A stretch of DNA of 64,000 bases from Bemisia tabaci (lineage: Eukaryota > Arthropoda > Insecta > Hemiptera > Aleyrodidae): positions 25,001,577-25,065,576 of the forward strand of contig NC_092800.1 of assembly GCF_918797505.1 (NCBI RefSeq), written 5' to 3'. The notes beneath the pieces are model-generated. The model had not been told where the DNA came from. It saw only the letters and a list, made by a program, of their open reading frames with translations, and did no database searches. Position 1 is the first letter of the stretch. Every line of letters starts with the position of its first letter. Both the position numbers and the translations under genes were made by a program. Below, one piece after another: positions 44,293-56,822 of this stretch.

Positions 44293-44514
44293 TATTTTTT
44301 CTCGTGCTGTCGCTGATCTGTGATAGCCTAGTTGACTGAGGCGCCTCATATTCTGATCAGGTGCGGGCAATAGGTGATCGGAAGTTCGATACCCGACTAT
44401 GGGAGTTAATTTCTAATGGTTGTATTGAATATTTTAGACTAATCATCAACTAATAATTAATACTAGATGATAAATGTACGAACATTTTCTCGTGAGTTAA
44501 TATGTTAAACAAAA

Positions 44515-44915
44515 ATACTGGAATATACCTCCTTCATATAATCAGCCACATGTTCCCCCAAATTAATGACGTTATTTTCTTTTTTCAATAAAGTTAATTT
44601 GCATTCAACGTTCGTAAGTTAAGCAAAAAGTACCTATTGATACAAATAGAAAGACATGAAAATAGTATGTCTAACATTTCAGTTGTTTTTTTTTTATTTA
44701 TTTTTTGTTTTTTTTGTTTTTTCAATACAATAAATTGACTGGGACTAGAATCATTGTATCTCTGAAGACAAAAGCTAAGTTTTTTGATACAGAAATACTA
44801 ATATATTCATCCTTTATATAATCAGGGAGATGTTGGCCCAAATATTGATGTATATTTTCTCAGTTCGCCCAAATTAATGATGGTATTTTCTTTTTTCAAT
44901 AAAATTAATTTACAT
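44515..44915. repeat. Degenerate tandem duplication (about 290-bp spacing)
   Basis: ATAATCAGCCACATGTTCCC...TCTTTTTTCAATAAAGTTAA...CATTCAACGTTC recurs at 44818-44922 as ATAATCAGGGAGATGTTGGC...TCTTTTTTCAATAAAATTAA. Confidence 0.65.
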
Positions 44916-44984
44916 TCCACGTTCTTAAAGCAATATTTTCTCCAAAATTCAGCAAAAAATAACAATTTATACCTACGCAAAAAG

Positions 44985-45014
44985 TAAATAAATAAATAAA
45001 TAAATAAATAAAGC
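44985..45014. repeat. (AAAT)n microsatellite
   Basis: Seven consecutive AAATA/TAAA units. Confidence 0.9.
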
Positions 45015-45494
45015 AATGACATGAAAGTAGTATAGGTAGTGCACATCTAACATTTCAGTTACATCTATTTGAATGAAAAAAATGGCAACTTAGGAAGCAC
45101 ATAGGTCACTTATGATGCGTATTCGGGCATATGCGTAGAGTAAAAATATCATACTTTACGCCGAGAAAACGAAACTGAAAGTTAAATGCGTTAACTTCCG
45201 AAAACCATACATAATCCAACGAAAATAAATAATTGGTAAATATAACAGCTTTCTTGTATGCAAAGAAAAAAAATTAAAAATGTTAAAAAAGAGATGTCGA
45301 CACAAAATTACATAGCCCCTTCAATCCTGAAGATACTACAAACGAACTGTACCTTAACATTTTCATATCCCAGAAGCAAAAGTTCCCATGACGAATATTG
45401 CTATCGCTAGCGATTGCAAAAACCAACTTGTATGTCTTTGCATCGAGTCGGGCCTCTAACTTTCTATTCTCTCTGACATAACCTTAAACCTTCA

Positions 45495-45843
45495 ACCCAG
45501 AGCAGAGACAAGAGACCCTCCACTAGTATCTTGGTCTTGGTGGAAGCTTTTACTTTCGGGACTTCAGCATTCTACTGTTGACTTACCTACATGGTTGATG
45601 TTTAACAACGTGTTGGCAGTTTCGTTTCGCAAACAAGCCGAAAATGGCCGAAGTTTAGGAAACTTGTTTGGCTCATGACGTCACCCGAAGCTCATCATCG
45701 ACCATGTAGGTAAGTCAACAGCCGAAAATAGGGTGATGACTGTTGCTCCCTAGTAATTGTCCATAAGGAATTGTTGAAACCCCGAAAGTAAAAGCTTCCA
45801 CCTGTCGCTGGGAGGCCAGTGGAGGGTCTCTTGTCTCTGACCC
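45495..45843. mobile_element. Palindromic MITE
   Basis: CAGAGACAAGAGACCCTCCA, GGTGGAAGCTTTTACTTTCG and GTTGACTTACCTACATGGT are mirrored by ACCATGTAGGTAAGTCAAC, GAAAGTAAAAGCTTCCACC and GGAGGGTCTCTTGTCTCTGA. Confidence 0.82.
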
Positions 45844-45849
45844 AGAGCC

Positions 45850-48530
45850 GTAAACAGCTGACGCTTGACGATGCTGCGCCGAGAAAATGAACCAATCACA
45901 TAATAGCACAGTAATACGTCACTAAAATGAAGAGATCACGTGACTGTTCGTGATTTTTTCGAATCAATCTGAAACTACAACCTCGAATATGAGGCATTTA
46001 AGCATAACGAAGCCCCAAAATAGTTTAACCAGGTAATACGTCCGTGCGAGATTGTTATGCTTAAAAGTAAAACATTTCACGAAAACTTTTACGAATACCA
46101 GATGCAGAAAATAATCAAATTTTCCCGGGTGTACCAGAATGGCGTCATTACCCATAAGGCAAAACGGTATGTAGTATAGTACATGTTACATCGGGGGAGT
46201 CGAACGGCTGGAAAGGGCGCATCTGGTACCCAGAAGCGCCCAAAATTAAAGGCTGCAAACGCAACTTAATTTATAAAATTTGGTAAACGGAATCTGTTTG
46301 ATTACATCTAGTGCCGACAGGCCGCATTGTAGCCTTGGGTCACGTGTTAAGTCACAAACTATTGAATTATAGAAATCGGATATGATCCTCATTGAAGGTC
46401 GTTGAAGTTTTTTATCATTTTTATGGCAGTGTTTGATGCTCGTTTCTGAGCTAAAACTCAAGGTGGAATACTTGCTACATCGAGAGGGTGTAACGTGTAA
46501 CCACGCTAAGCATGCTGTAGTCGTTTCGCACTATCGGGCGAGAGGGTACCATTAATCTTTGTTCCCTTTTATTAAAGTCAGGGGCAGCTCAGGTCCAGAA
46601 AAATCGCTTTTCTAACTCAGCGCAGTCCGTGCGACCCTGTTCGTAGCCTGCTGTTTCAATTACGTAGATCAGCCGACGATTCTGACGTACAACGGCAAAC
46701 ATGGGATCCTCCTTCGTTGAATCTTCATCTTTTAACTCCGCGTAACGCCATCACTTCGATTTATTAAAGATTTAAGTAACTTTAGCGTACTTTTTATTGA
46801 AAAATTGATTATGAAGAAAAGAGTACACAATGAGCTATTTTTATTAAAGACCGATCGATAGATCTCAAATTGAAACTGTCAGTGGATTGTTTTGGAAGCA
46901 TAAACAATGTCAATTACCTGGAACTATCATTGCTGCCAGGGTGTCTACTAAAACAGGCTGGTCAAAAATAAGTACTTCCACAGTACTTTTTCGGTAAATT
47001 CTCGAGAAATTCAGTACACCCTCCAGCAGAAAAATTCCGTACTTTTTCAGTACCCCCATTTGACGAAATTAGAAAAATTTGAAATTGCGACAAAAATTAT
47101 AAAATTTCTTAAAAAATTCCTGACCTTCTTGCGGAATTTCCGCATTTTTTCAGTAACTGTCGTGGACTACCTTACAAAATCAGTACTATTCCTGGATTTG
47201 TAGAACACCTGGCTGCGGCTCTTCCATTCCAAAAACTGTTCTTCGTAACCTTGTATCATGGTCAAAATTTCTGTTTCCAAGTTTTAACAGCTTTTGATGT
47301 GTCGATATAAATGGTTCAGTGAAAACAGTGCTTTTGACTTATTTTGAAGGTTTCGAAAGACGATTTTTGAAAAGAATGCCCTTATAGTGATTGACCTAGA
47401 GATTGACATTTCGATACTTTCAAATAACTCAAGGGTACCTTCTGACAGGTAGTTTAATTTGAAATCTAATCGATCGTACCAAAAATGAAATACGCCGAGA
47501 TGAGGACTTATTTGATTACACAAAGAGTGCTTGTAACACAATGAAACAACGAACAATCAACGACTTCGTTAAATTGCTGTATGAGGGATTTGCGTGACTA
47601 AAGCGAGGCTGACGCTTGGAGATGACACGATTGCGGGAAGCAACTATTTTAACTCTGCGGCGCGCATATTGCCTACCCTCTCCAATTGAAGGCATTTCGA
47701 GATTTGACGAGATCCGCTGTTGTAATCTTGTAATAGAAAGTTGTGGCGAAAGAAGATGGCTAAAATTACCCTTATGCTGTCCATTATAGATCGAATGAAA
47801 GTCACTTTTGAGACTCTCTTCTTAACATTTGTCGTGGTCACAGTTGCGTGCAACGAAACTTTTCAGTTGGAATCTGCTGAATTTTTCTGAACAAGTGTAT
47901 ACGTTCGTGTTTTTTTCTAAAGAAAAATTGTGCCAATTTTGATTTAGGTGGTTTGCTGCTGATCCAATTGATTTGTTCTTTTGATTGATAGTAGATAATG
48001 AATGATTAATGAAATTCTAGATGAGATTGTGATTGATTTTTGTTTTCTCAAGGAGAGATCTTAGATTGACTGAATTCTATAATATTAATGAAATTAGCGT
48101 ACTGATGGACGAATGATAATTTTACTGATCAACTTTAATTTTCTGATCAATAAATACAACAAAAAAATAACCTAGAAATCATTGAAATTGAAGTGTTAGC
48201 TCCAGGAAAGGTACTTCAGAGATTAAATGTGGAATTCCTATCGACTGATTTCAAAGAGTAGCTTTCCTCTCACCGAAGAGAAAGAATGTCCTTTTGCTGA
48301 GCTCGGTCCGATTGTGTCTCGAAATTTGACAGCTGCGTGAGTAGAGATCATCATTTACAATGACCTCACTTGTAACTGCAGCTTAGCGGACTCAATTTGC
48401 TTTCAATCCACTTTAACCGACACAGACAAATCTCGTGCATTGCGCACTTACATTTCCTACGTCTGTCACAACCGTCACGCAGTTGCACGATTGCCGCCTG
48501 GATCAAAGTTTGATCAAATGAGCCGACCTC
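45850..48530. other. Non-coding; one dispersed repeat fragment
   Basis: About 46935-47212 matches the gene 1 intron 2 fragment (CCTTCTTGCGGAATTTCCGC, TTTTTCAGTACC). The rest shows no gene or RNA. Confidence 0.45.
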
Positions 48531-48533
48531 GAG

Positions 48534-48680
48534 TCCCTTTATACTGAGAGTCAAGACAATGTGAATCCATTTCTGATTGGTTCCCGTATTTTAGGCCTTC
48601 ACAGTGTCACAAACGGGAATAAAGATTACATTTTACCAATTGCAAAGATTATGAACTGGAACGGACCGGGGAATGGGGGG
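48534..48680. repeat. Fragment of the family O repeat
   Basis: GAGTCCCTTTATACTGAGAG through CACAGTGTCACAAACGGGAA matches 62723-62870 closely. Confidence 0.75.
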
Positions 48681-49126
48681 TACGGCCTCTCAGCCTCCTT
48701 TTTCTCTCAGTGAGAGAGGAATCGAAAGTTGACGAACTTTAAAGCCACGATTGATCATTAGGAAAAATGTCCGCAACCGCAACATTAATTTTCAGAAAGG
48801 ATTAAGCGTCGGAAAGTTTCCCATGCCTAGGTTTCTTTTTAATTTCTCAGGTTGCTTTGACGTCTATTGCCAGTGCCGTATTCAGCCTTAGCATAACGAG
48901 AAGCTCAAAAATCAACTCCTGACGAAGCTGTTAATTTGTAACATAGATCAGGTGGAAGTTAGATTACACAAACGACACCATTAATATTTTGGCCTTTAAA
49001 CCACTATTAATATTCTAAACGCTTGAATGTATTGTTCAGGAGTTGAATTCCAGACTTAGCGTTGTGCGATTCGGTTTCCCAATGCAATTTCGAAGAGCAA
49101 CCTGTTGCTTAGTACTTTGATTGGAC

Positions 49127-49262
49127 AACATTTTGCAATTAGGATCTACAGTTTGTGGCTCAGTTTAGAAACAACTTGTAGGCCATCAGTTATCTACGTA
49201 CACAAGTGTTTTCATGGATGAGCCAGAAACTGTAGGTTCTAATTGCGAAAAGTAGTCCAATT
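49127..49262. mobile_element. Family F small palindromic MITE
   Basis: TTGGACAACATTTTGCAATT...GTTTGTGGCTCAGTTTAG is mirrored by GATGAGCCAGAAACTGTAG and AATTGCGAAAAGTAGTCCAA. Relatives: 5243-5374, 6300-6418 and 60553-60690. Confidence 0.75.
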
Positions 49263-49288
49263 TGTACCTTGTCTAGAGGTATGTCGGA

Positions 49289-49818
49289 CCGCTGGTTTTG
49301 TTTCTGCTTTTAAAACCTTCGTATTTTGATGAGCTGCGGATTCGTTCTGATTGCTCCAACGAAATCTCACATACGTCATAACGTTTCCTGATGAGCTGCG
49401 AATTCGTTCTGATTGGTCCAATGAAATCCCACCTACGTCATACCGTTTTCTGATGAGCTGCGGATTCGTTCTGATTGGTCCAACGAAACCTTACAGACGT
49501 AACAACATTTTCTGATGTGCTGCGGATTCGTTCTGATTGGTCCAACGAAAACTCACCTACGTCACAACGTTTTCTGATGAGCTGCGGATTCGTTCTGATT
49601 GGTCCAACGAAACCTCACATACGTCACAACGTTTTTTGATGCGCTGCGAATTAGTTCTGATTGGTCCAACAAAATCTCACATACGTAATTACATTTTCTG
49701 ATGAACGGCGAATTCGTTCTGACTGGTCCAACGAAACCTCACATACGTCGCAACGTTTTCTGATGTGCTGCGAATTCGTTCCGATTGGTCCAACGAAACC
49801 TCACATACGTCATAGCCG
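49289..49818. repeat. 62-bp minisatellite, 8-9 units
   Basis: The GAGCTGCG-type box recurs at 49331, 49393, 49455, 49517, 49579, 49641, 49703 and 49765, exactly 62 bp apart, each followed by ATTCGTTCTGATTGGTCCAA and CTCACATACGTCA. Not CRISPR: there are no distinct spacers. Confidence 0.93.
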
Positions 49819-50254
49819 ACAACGCTGACGTTCGAGTCAAGCGACGGCTGAGGGCTGCCGAGCCGCGATCTCATCGGTGGATCAGGATCGGGGAGTCGTG
49901 AATCCGGCGCGAAAGGGGGTAATCCGGGGCGAATCGCTTTCAATCGGTTTACCACAACTGCAGCTGCGAGGGCTGAGGGATTCCCGACTCAGCTCAGACG
50001 AGACGGCTTTGGCGCCTGCATCAGCCATACTTTCCTTCCCCGACTCGAAAATAATCCGTTTGTGAGACGATGAGACGATGACATCGCACCGATTCCCGGA
50101 TTCGAGGTCGATGCTCATAGCCGGGGCTTTGAGGGATTGCCACGACATGCGAAGATCCCGATGGCTTAGGTGTTTTTTCTCACTCTTCACTGGGATCTCG
50201 AACACTTGTTCTGGTCGTTAAGGCTAGAGACATTGGCATAGGTTCAAGACGACT

Positions 50255-50312
50255 TCCGCGGGAGGTGGGGGGTGAGGGGGGTGAGGGGGGTGCGGGAGTG
50301 AGGGGGGTGGAG
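50255..50312. repeat. G-rich tract
   Basis: GGGAGGTGGGGGGTGAGGGG followed by further GGGGGG blocks; it has the pattern of a G-quadruplex on the + strand. Confidence 0.7.
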
Positions 50313-50364
50313 TGCAGAGACGCTAAAGTCGCCCTAATTTTGAGTAACCGATCAGATGGAGAAT

Positions 50365-50405
50365 GGACCACTAGACAAGGTACGAATTTAAGCATTCTGA
50401 TACAT
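50365..50405. mobile_element. Family B left-end fragment
   Basis: TGGACCACTAGACAAGGTAC then GAATTTAAGCATTCTGATACATG, after which similarity ends. Confidence 0.72.
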
Positions 50406-51086
50406 GATACATGGAGAAAAAAAACAAGCAGGAAGCTCCAACGCATTCGCGTCGGAGAGCGGCTCTGGCGACAGTAGTTGTAGTCAAGAATGAGGGCCTA
50501 GACACATTTTGTCACTGATGTACAATCCGACAACTGTCGATTCATGTTTTGTAACTTAGCAGATTTACGTAGCCGGTGTATAAATGTGTATTGGCCCTTG
50601 ATATGCAGAATGCATGGCACTATCACTTGTTGTATACTTTTAATTTTGAAGGCTCTTTGGAGGTCCGCATCCTAAAAAATTTCTCCCACAGTATTTTTTT
50701 TAACTTGTCGTTGTGATTGGGCGCCAATTTCTTTCAATTGAGTGATCATCTTCTTTTTTTGTCAAATAACTAGTTTGTGCAACAATAAGACTGAAACTGA
50801 CTGTAACTGAAATTTTGTCTTTTTAGATATTTGGTTATTTTGTATTTATTAGATTGTATATTTTCACAGCCCTGTGATAAGAAACTTTGGAATGCATGGT
50901 TGATAAGTCGTTTAGCGAGGCTGCAAAAAATTTGCATTTTTATATCTGAAATTGTAGGTAATGGTTTTGAATATCGAATTGCGATATATTACACGGTTAA
51001 GATAGGGCTATATGTCTTGTCGTAAGCGGCGACATAGAGTCGATGTCATTTCAATAATCGCCCCGATGGCCACGGTAGTTGTGTGC

Positions 51087-51764
51087 CGTCTGCCCACGTA
51101 GCAAATGGGAGGCGAAAATGGAAGTCATCAGTGCATCGGTGAGTGTTGAACGTGAAAATTGCGCGGGCCGCGCAAATTTCGCGATCATCGATGTGTCGGG
51201 GCTGAGCATCCATCATTTTCTATCTTGTTTTGAAGCTATGTGAGTTGTGATAAAGTACATAATTTTTTTGTATTATATTACTGTATAAATAGTGTAAAAT
51301 TTGTACAGAACTTTGTACAAAATAGTTTCTTGTAAAAAGTGTGGACTACTGCCACGTCGTTTCCATACAAACTCCCAATACGCCGCAAGTACCACAAATG
51401 CCCATGTTAACCAAATCACCTCATCATCCATTTTTTAAGGACACAATTTTTAATTCAAATCAACTTACTTTATCAAAACTCCAATCGTTTATCAAATAAC
51501 ATATATCGAGTCATTTTAACAAAATCAAAGACGGCATAATATCATTTATCACACAGCCAAAAACCTAACCTAGAAACCACGATGTTTACAAACTCAAATT
51601 GGAGAACACTCATTGGTCCAATAATAAAAATTGATTTGCCGCCTTTTTTCTTTGCAAGCAAAACGTGTGAACATGTCTGAAAATGGGATCGGGCGTCAAC
51701 ACTCAACGATGCACTGATGACTTCCATTTTCGCCTCCCATTTGCTACGTGGGCAGACGGCATTA
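51087..51764. mobile_element. Element with about 70-bp inverted ends
   Basis: GCCGTCTGCCCACGTAGCAA, ATGGGAGGCGAAAATGGAAG and TCATCAGTGCATCG are mirrored at the right by CGATGCACTGATGA, CTTCCATTTTCGCCTCCCAT and TTGCTACGTGGGCAGACGGC. The interior is AT-rich and non-coding. Confidence 0.84.
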
Positions 51765-52174
51765 GACGTTTACGGTTTCCTTGGTAACCTTTGTTTGCTA
51801 TCAGCTGATATCGAGTAATATGACTAGGAAGCTCCAACCCAGTGGTTGGAGCTTCCTTAACCGCGAAAACTTTAAAATTCAAATTTTCAAATTTTGAACG
51901 TAAAGTACATTTTTTCCATCACGAGATTAAAGCACAGACAAGTTTTGAATTATTGACTGTATCACCATGATTCCAAAAATACACTACACAACATAGCATT
52001 GGCTAACAATAAAACAATATGCAATAAAATAAAGTCATGACAAGGAACATAGCCGAAAATGGCGCCGATTCCCATTAACCAACGCGCGGTCTCTCCAATG
52101 TAACATGGTCCAATGATACTCCCCAGCTGGGACCGTCCGGAATAGCAGCTCTAGTGCAAGCACCAGAGCCGCTA

Positions 52175-52252
52175 AAAATTCGTGCATGAGACGCGAAGTT
52201 GAGGTCATATGGATCTCTGAAGTTTTCGGATCACGCATCCAAAAACTTTCCA
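52175..52252. mobile_element. Family C fragment
   Basis: GTGCATGAGACGCGAAGTTG, GGTCATATGGATCTCTGAAG and TTCGGATCACGCATCC match the left arm of family C. Confidence 0.72.
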
Positions 52253-52254
52253 CA

Positions 52255-52465
52255 CTTCACAACAGTCCAAAACTTTTGACTAAAACTGCAAATTTTGATG
52301 TTTATTTCGTTACACATTAAAGTTTAAGGGGTGCTTCTCGGAGAAATTTCACGAGAGAACCAATGGAACCACTTTAGGACCTCAAAGTTCTGTATAAACG
52401 AAGTTATAAGCGTTTAAAGTTTCCAAATTTTGTCCGACCTCCCCCATTGGCTCGATCCACTGTGC
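52255..52465. mobile_element. Family K MITE fragment
   Basis: The right end CCCCATTGGCTCGATCCACTGTGCG and core GTTATAAGCGTTTAAAG identify the family; the left end is lost at the family C junction. Confidence 0.68.
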
Positions 52466-52695
52466 GGCGTTCTTCCTTAGCACGGCAGGATACCCCTCAT
52501 TTATTTTTTCAGTCACCTTGAAAAAAAAAAAAAAAAATAGACGAACAAATAAACAAAATTATTTACTGTGATACGATTAAAGCATCATGTTGACCTCAGC
52601 CCAATTAATATCCACGACGAGTCACTTGCTATAGGTGTTGATGGTGGGCTGCGGTCGGGCGGTCGGTGAACTATCCCCGACCAATTAGTACTCTA

Positions 52696-52947
52696 CCGTG
52701 CCGAAGGAAGAACGCCGTATGAGCCTTCAGACGTTGCCAAATTTCACTCGATAAAACACGAATTTCCTGGTAAACTTGCGAATATTTTTTATCGAATTTT
52801 GTGGCTAATTTTCTTCGCAATTTCACCTAAAATTCCTGAAAATCTCAAGGACAAATGTTCATAAATTTCCATAGAAATTAGTATTTTATCGAAGGAAATT
52901 TGGCAACTCTCGAATGTTCATACAGCGTTCTTCCTGAGCGCGGCAGT
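52696..52947. mobile_element. Family D MITE
   Basis: CCGTGCCGAAGGAAGAACGC and CGTATGAGCCTTCAGACGTT at the left, GAATGTTCATACAGCGTTCT and TCCTGAGCGCGGCAG at the right. A near-intact reference copy for the family. Confidence 0.85.
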
Positions 52948-53261
52948 ACTGGATACGGATTTTCCCTCCGAGCGAAATGTGTGGCCCTTGTCGCGATGGA
53001 TTCGTTAGCCGGACGTCAAAAATACATCTCCGGGCCGGAATATTAATTAATTGCTGTATAATGAGGGTCAGGATACGTGCAACGCGTGCAAAGGGCTCGC
53101 TTTGAGTATCTGCACAGCGCCCAGCGCCCGAGTGGAGTGAGTAGTGAGTGGACGCCGCTCTTCGAAAAACAGTCGAAACCGATATCATTAATTATTTTTC
53201 ATCGGATTAGCGTCCGCACGAAAAGAGTCGGCGCCTTGTTGCCAAATTTCTTTCATGAAAA

Positions 53262-53892
53262 AAAGGATGCTGACTTAACATTCTGGATGTAAAAAGGGTG
53301 CGGAAATTCACGAAACGCTGCGATAACCGCCTCAGAAGTTAGTATAGCTGTCGCAGTCAAATAGTGAAATCAGGCATTTTGTCAATGCCTAGGAGTTAAA
53401 TTTTGACAATCTATAAAATTTTAAGAATTTATGACGAGGAGCTTGCGAGTTTTCAATATTTTTTGGAAAAATAACTCATTAAACCTACGAACTACTCTTT
53501 GCCTCTTCCTTTTTAATTGCCTCCCATTTTTTTAAATGATGAAATTAAAAAAATTCTGTATTTTATAACATGCTGAAAACTTCCAGATAAGTGTCTGTGC
53601 AGGAGCTCAAAATGGTTTAAAATACTACTGTGCGATGAAAATTTTCACTGAGAATTTTTCCTTACAGGAGAAATTAATTATTTTGTCCTAAATTAGGAAA
53701 AGACGCAGAATTTCAATCTAAGTTAGAATATTTGACTACTTGCCTAGGCATTTGACAGAATGCCTAATTTTACTAATTGCCTGCGACATAGCAATGGCAA
53801 GATGGAAAGCTAACTGCTGTTGCGGTTAACTCAGCGTTATGTGAGTTGTCGCACACTTTTTTACATCCAGAATGTTAAGTCAGCATACAGGA
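53262..53892. mobile_element. Inverted-repeat element
   Basis: GCTGACTTAACATTCTGGAT and GTAAAAAGGGTGCG near the left are mirrored by CGCACACTTTTTTAC and ATCCAGAATGTTAAGTCAGC near the right. Interior AT-rich with no protein. Confidence 0.78.
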
Positions 53893-53894
53893 TT

Positions 53895-55700
53895 GGAATT
53901 CCCTGACTTTTCTACATAAGTTGCATTGTATAAGATAAAAACCTTGACATAGACAGAAGTATTCTTGAAATTGAGGACTTGAGCGCAGAAAAGTCATGCA
54001 CTTTTCAGTTTACAGTGTATTAGAATTTCCTTTTAAACTTTTCCACTAAATAGGGGAAAAATTATTGTAGAGAGATGATGTTCAACCATGGTGTCTATGA
54101 ATTCTCAACCATACTTATTCCCTCATTTTCCCCTAACTTTCAGCTCATTTCCTGATAAAATACCGAAGTTTTCTCTCACTTCCCCGAAATTTCTTGAGAA
54201 ACTATATAACTCTCCACAGCTACAGATATGAATAAAGATTTTTTTCGTCTTTCGGCCAATTCTTCGGCACAGATTCAACTTTTTGATACCAAAAGCGTTC
54301 CTGATGTGACTATTATCTGGTCCATGGAAGTTTCTCTATTATTCTGCTGGTCAGAAGATTCAAATATGCCATTCAAGAGGCCAATAATGGTGGCCCATAA
54401 GTGCAATTACATAAACTGTGCAACAGAGAGCTATTTGAATATGAGTTGAATGAATAGGAGCTTTTTTCACGAGGTTTGTGAGCTACTTGGCTCCTTCGGA
54501 TTTTTTCCGTTTTCACATTGTTGATTTTAGCATATACGTCCATCCGGACATCGTTCCTTCTTGATAAGAGTTTATTTTTTCTTGATGAATGAAAATCAGT
54601 AATGTGTTAATTTGACTCGGTGCAGGGTTAATTCGATTTGAACGGCGCTGTCGAAAAGAAGAAAAAAGCGCTTGTACTTGTAAATTTCAGAAACGACGTA
54701 CTTGCATTGATTTCCCCGGACGGATAAGAGCTTTTAAAATCGTTTCAAGTCAATCGGACCCTCCTTGTCAAGCGCGATTTTCCGATTTTTTAGGTTGCTT
54801 GAGGCACACTCCGATTTTATTTACCGACCTCATTCTCATCGGGATTCCTTTGATTTTAATCCGTTTCGAAACTCCGCGAACGCGCGCAAAAAGAGCATTT
54901 CCACCGCGAGCTGCATATCGCGTGTTGTCGCTCCTTTGACGTACCGGCGTATCCCGATTTCCAGTGAGCCCTGCTCTCCATAGAACCCTACGCTTTTCAG
55001 GGCTCATTTGAAAGTAGAGATACGCGCTTACGTCAGAGGAGCGACGGTATTATCCAGACCGAGCAGTTTAAACCGAACACGCTCCGGCGCATTTTTTTCT
55101 GCCCACCAAACTGCGCATTCCGAATTGCACCGCGTCACTGCACCCGATAAATTCCGCCGCCCGCCGAACGCGAAAAGTCGCCGCACCGCGGGGGGGAGGG
55201 GGCAAGGGGGCAAAGAGGGGGGGGGGTAAAGGGGGGTACTCGAAAGGGGGCCGCGGGCCGCTAAATACAGTAAACACTCGCCGCGGAAGCCGGGAAAGAG
55301 CAAACGAGTGATCAATAGGGGATAAACACGGATTTCCGCCGACGGGGAAAAACGGGAAAAAAGGGACGCGCCAACGCGACAAAACTGAACATCAATTTTA
55401 AGGAACACCGCAGAACGACTTGCCGTTGCCGGGACGAGGATCCGCCCCGCGCTTGCCGGGTGGGGCGCCCGAAAAAAGAGAAAAAAACTACTGCCCTGTA
55501 AAATTCGAAAAAAAAAACGCCTGTGAAATCATCGATTTTTTTCAGTAGTTATCAATCGGCGTAAATTCCCGGTTATTTTACCGTTTTCTTAATTGTTACA
55601 CTGTGGGCTGTATTCATACACATAGTCACTTCAGCGGTGCCTTAGGGGGTACCAACTTCATTCCTGAAAGCGGCCCCACATGGTTTACATTGTGTTTAAG
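53895..55700. other. Non-coding, including a GC- and G-rich island
   Basis: About 54900-55035 is a small palindrome (GTTGTCGCTCC...GGAGCGACGG; GAGCCCTG...CAGGGCTC). About 55040-55480 is GC-rich with long G runs near 55189-55262. Open frames there overlap in several frames and lack domains. Confidence 0.4.
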
Positions 55701-55705
55701 GAAGT

Positions 55706-55936
55706 GCATTGGAGAAAAAAAGTCGCTTGGATCTTGAGTCCAGACTCTTAAAAACATTAACAAGAAAGAATACTCTTGATTCAATAGGATTTTTGCTTAA
55801 ATTGAGAACCAAGCCTCTTAATTTAAGCGGATTTCTTTTTGATCCAAGCAAAAATCCGATTAAATCAAGAGTATTTTTTATTGTCATTGTTTTCAAGAGT
55901 CTGGACTCTAGATCTAAGCGACATTTTTCCCAATGT
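55706..55936. mobile_element. Family A MITE
   Basis: GCATTGGAGAAAAAAAGTCG, CTTGGATCTTGAGTCCAGAC and CTCTTGATTCAATAGG are mirrored by ATTAAATCAAGAG, GTCTGGACTCTAGATC and CGACATTTTTCCCAATG. Confidence 0.83.
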
Positions 55937-56575
55937 GTTGAATAATCTATAATCGATGCCGTTTTTGACATACTTATGAGGTGCTCTGTACGTTGGTTCC
56001 CTAATGTACAGAAAACCCTATAAATACAAATATGCCAGAAATGGCATCGGGTATAGATTTAACACTGCAAGATTAACCGGGCACTTGTGTCCCACCCCCC
56101 AAGTTAACCGAATCTGATGGTCGTATGTACATAGTGTTTCGCCTCAAGCAGATTCTTTCCTCAGGAGGTCTCATACGGTTTACATTGTGTTTAAGGGAGG
56201 TCAAAGCATTCCTTAGAGCCCAATTCATTATTTCCGATGAGAGAAATCCCGAAAATCTGGCAACGATGCTGGACAGAGGGGTGGAAGCGAGTGCGGATAA
56301 GCCGTGGTAGACGGGGGTGGGCAACGGACGGGTTGAGGCGGGTCGCGGCGCGGGGTCGCATATGACCGTTTTCTTTGTTCATTTCCGTTGTCGGGCTGAT
56401 ATTCAAAATATAGGAGATCCGCGCGCCAGTTGCCGTGGAAACAGCCCGTAGAGGCGAAATGGTCCTGAAAAAAAGTCAGCTTTTCCCCTTGAAAAAATTG
56501 GGATCGTAAAAAACGTTCATTATGGATCGTCTGAGTCCGAGGACAGAAACAACCCTCACATTTACTCTGCTTTTC

Positions 56576-56822
56576 TATGGAAGAACGTCGTATTTGCATC
56601 TGGACGTTGCCAAATCTCCTCTGATAAAAATAAGATTTTCTTGCGAATTGACGAATATTATTTTTTTTATTTTTTCGCAAAAGTTAGTTCAGAATTTAAT
56701 CTGAAGTATCAGAAAATTTCACGGAAAAATATTCATAAGCTCCTCCAAAATTAAATATAGTATCAAAAAAAATTTGACGACATCCGAATGATCATACGGC
56801 GTTTTTCTTCAGAATGGCAGCA
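56576..56822. mobile_element. Family D MITE
   Basis: GGAAGAACGTCGTATTTGCA and GACGTTGCCAAATCT at the left, GAATGATCATACGGCGTTTTTC at the right. Confidence 0.74.

Noticed and set aside
49289..49818. CRISPR-like regular repeat
   Set aside because: Units are contiguous 62-bp repeats without unique spacers, in a eukaryotic context.
55028..55408. Overlapping 126- and 104-codon minus-strand frames
   Set aside because: Long frames in several registers are expected in GC-rich DNA; composition is proline-rich from C runs, with no domain.
56228..56680. 150-codon minus-strand frame
   Set aside because: Starts inside a family D MITE and has no recognisable features.
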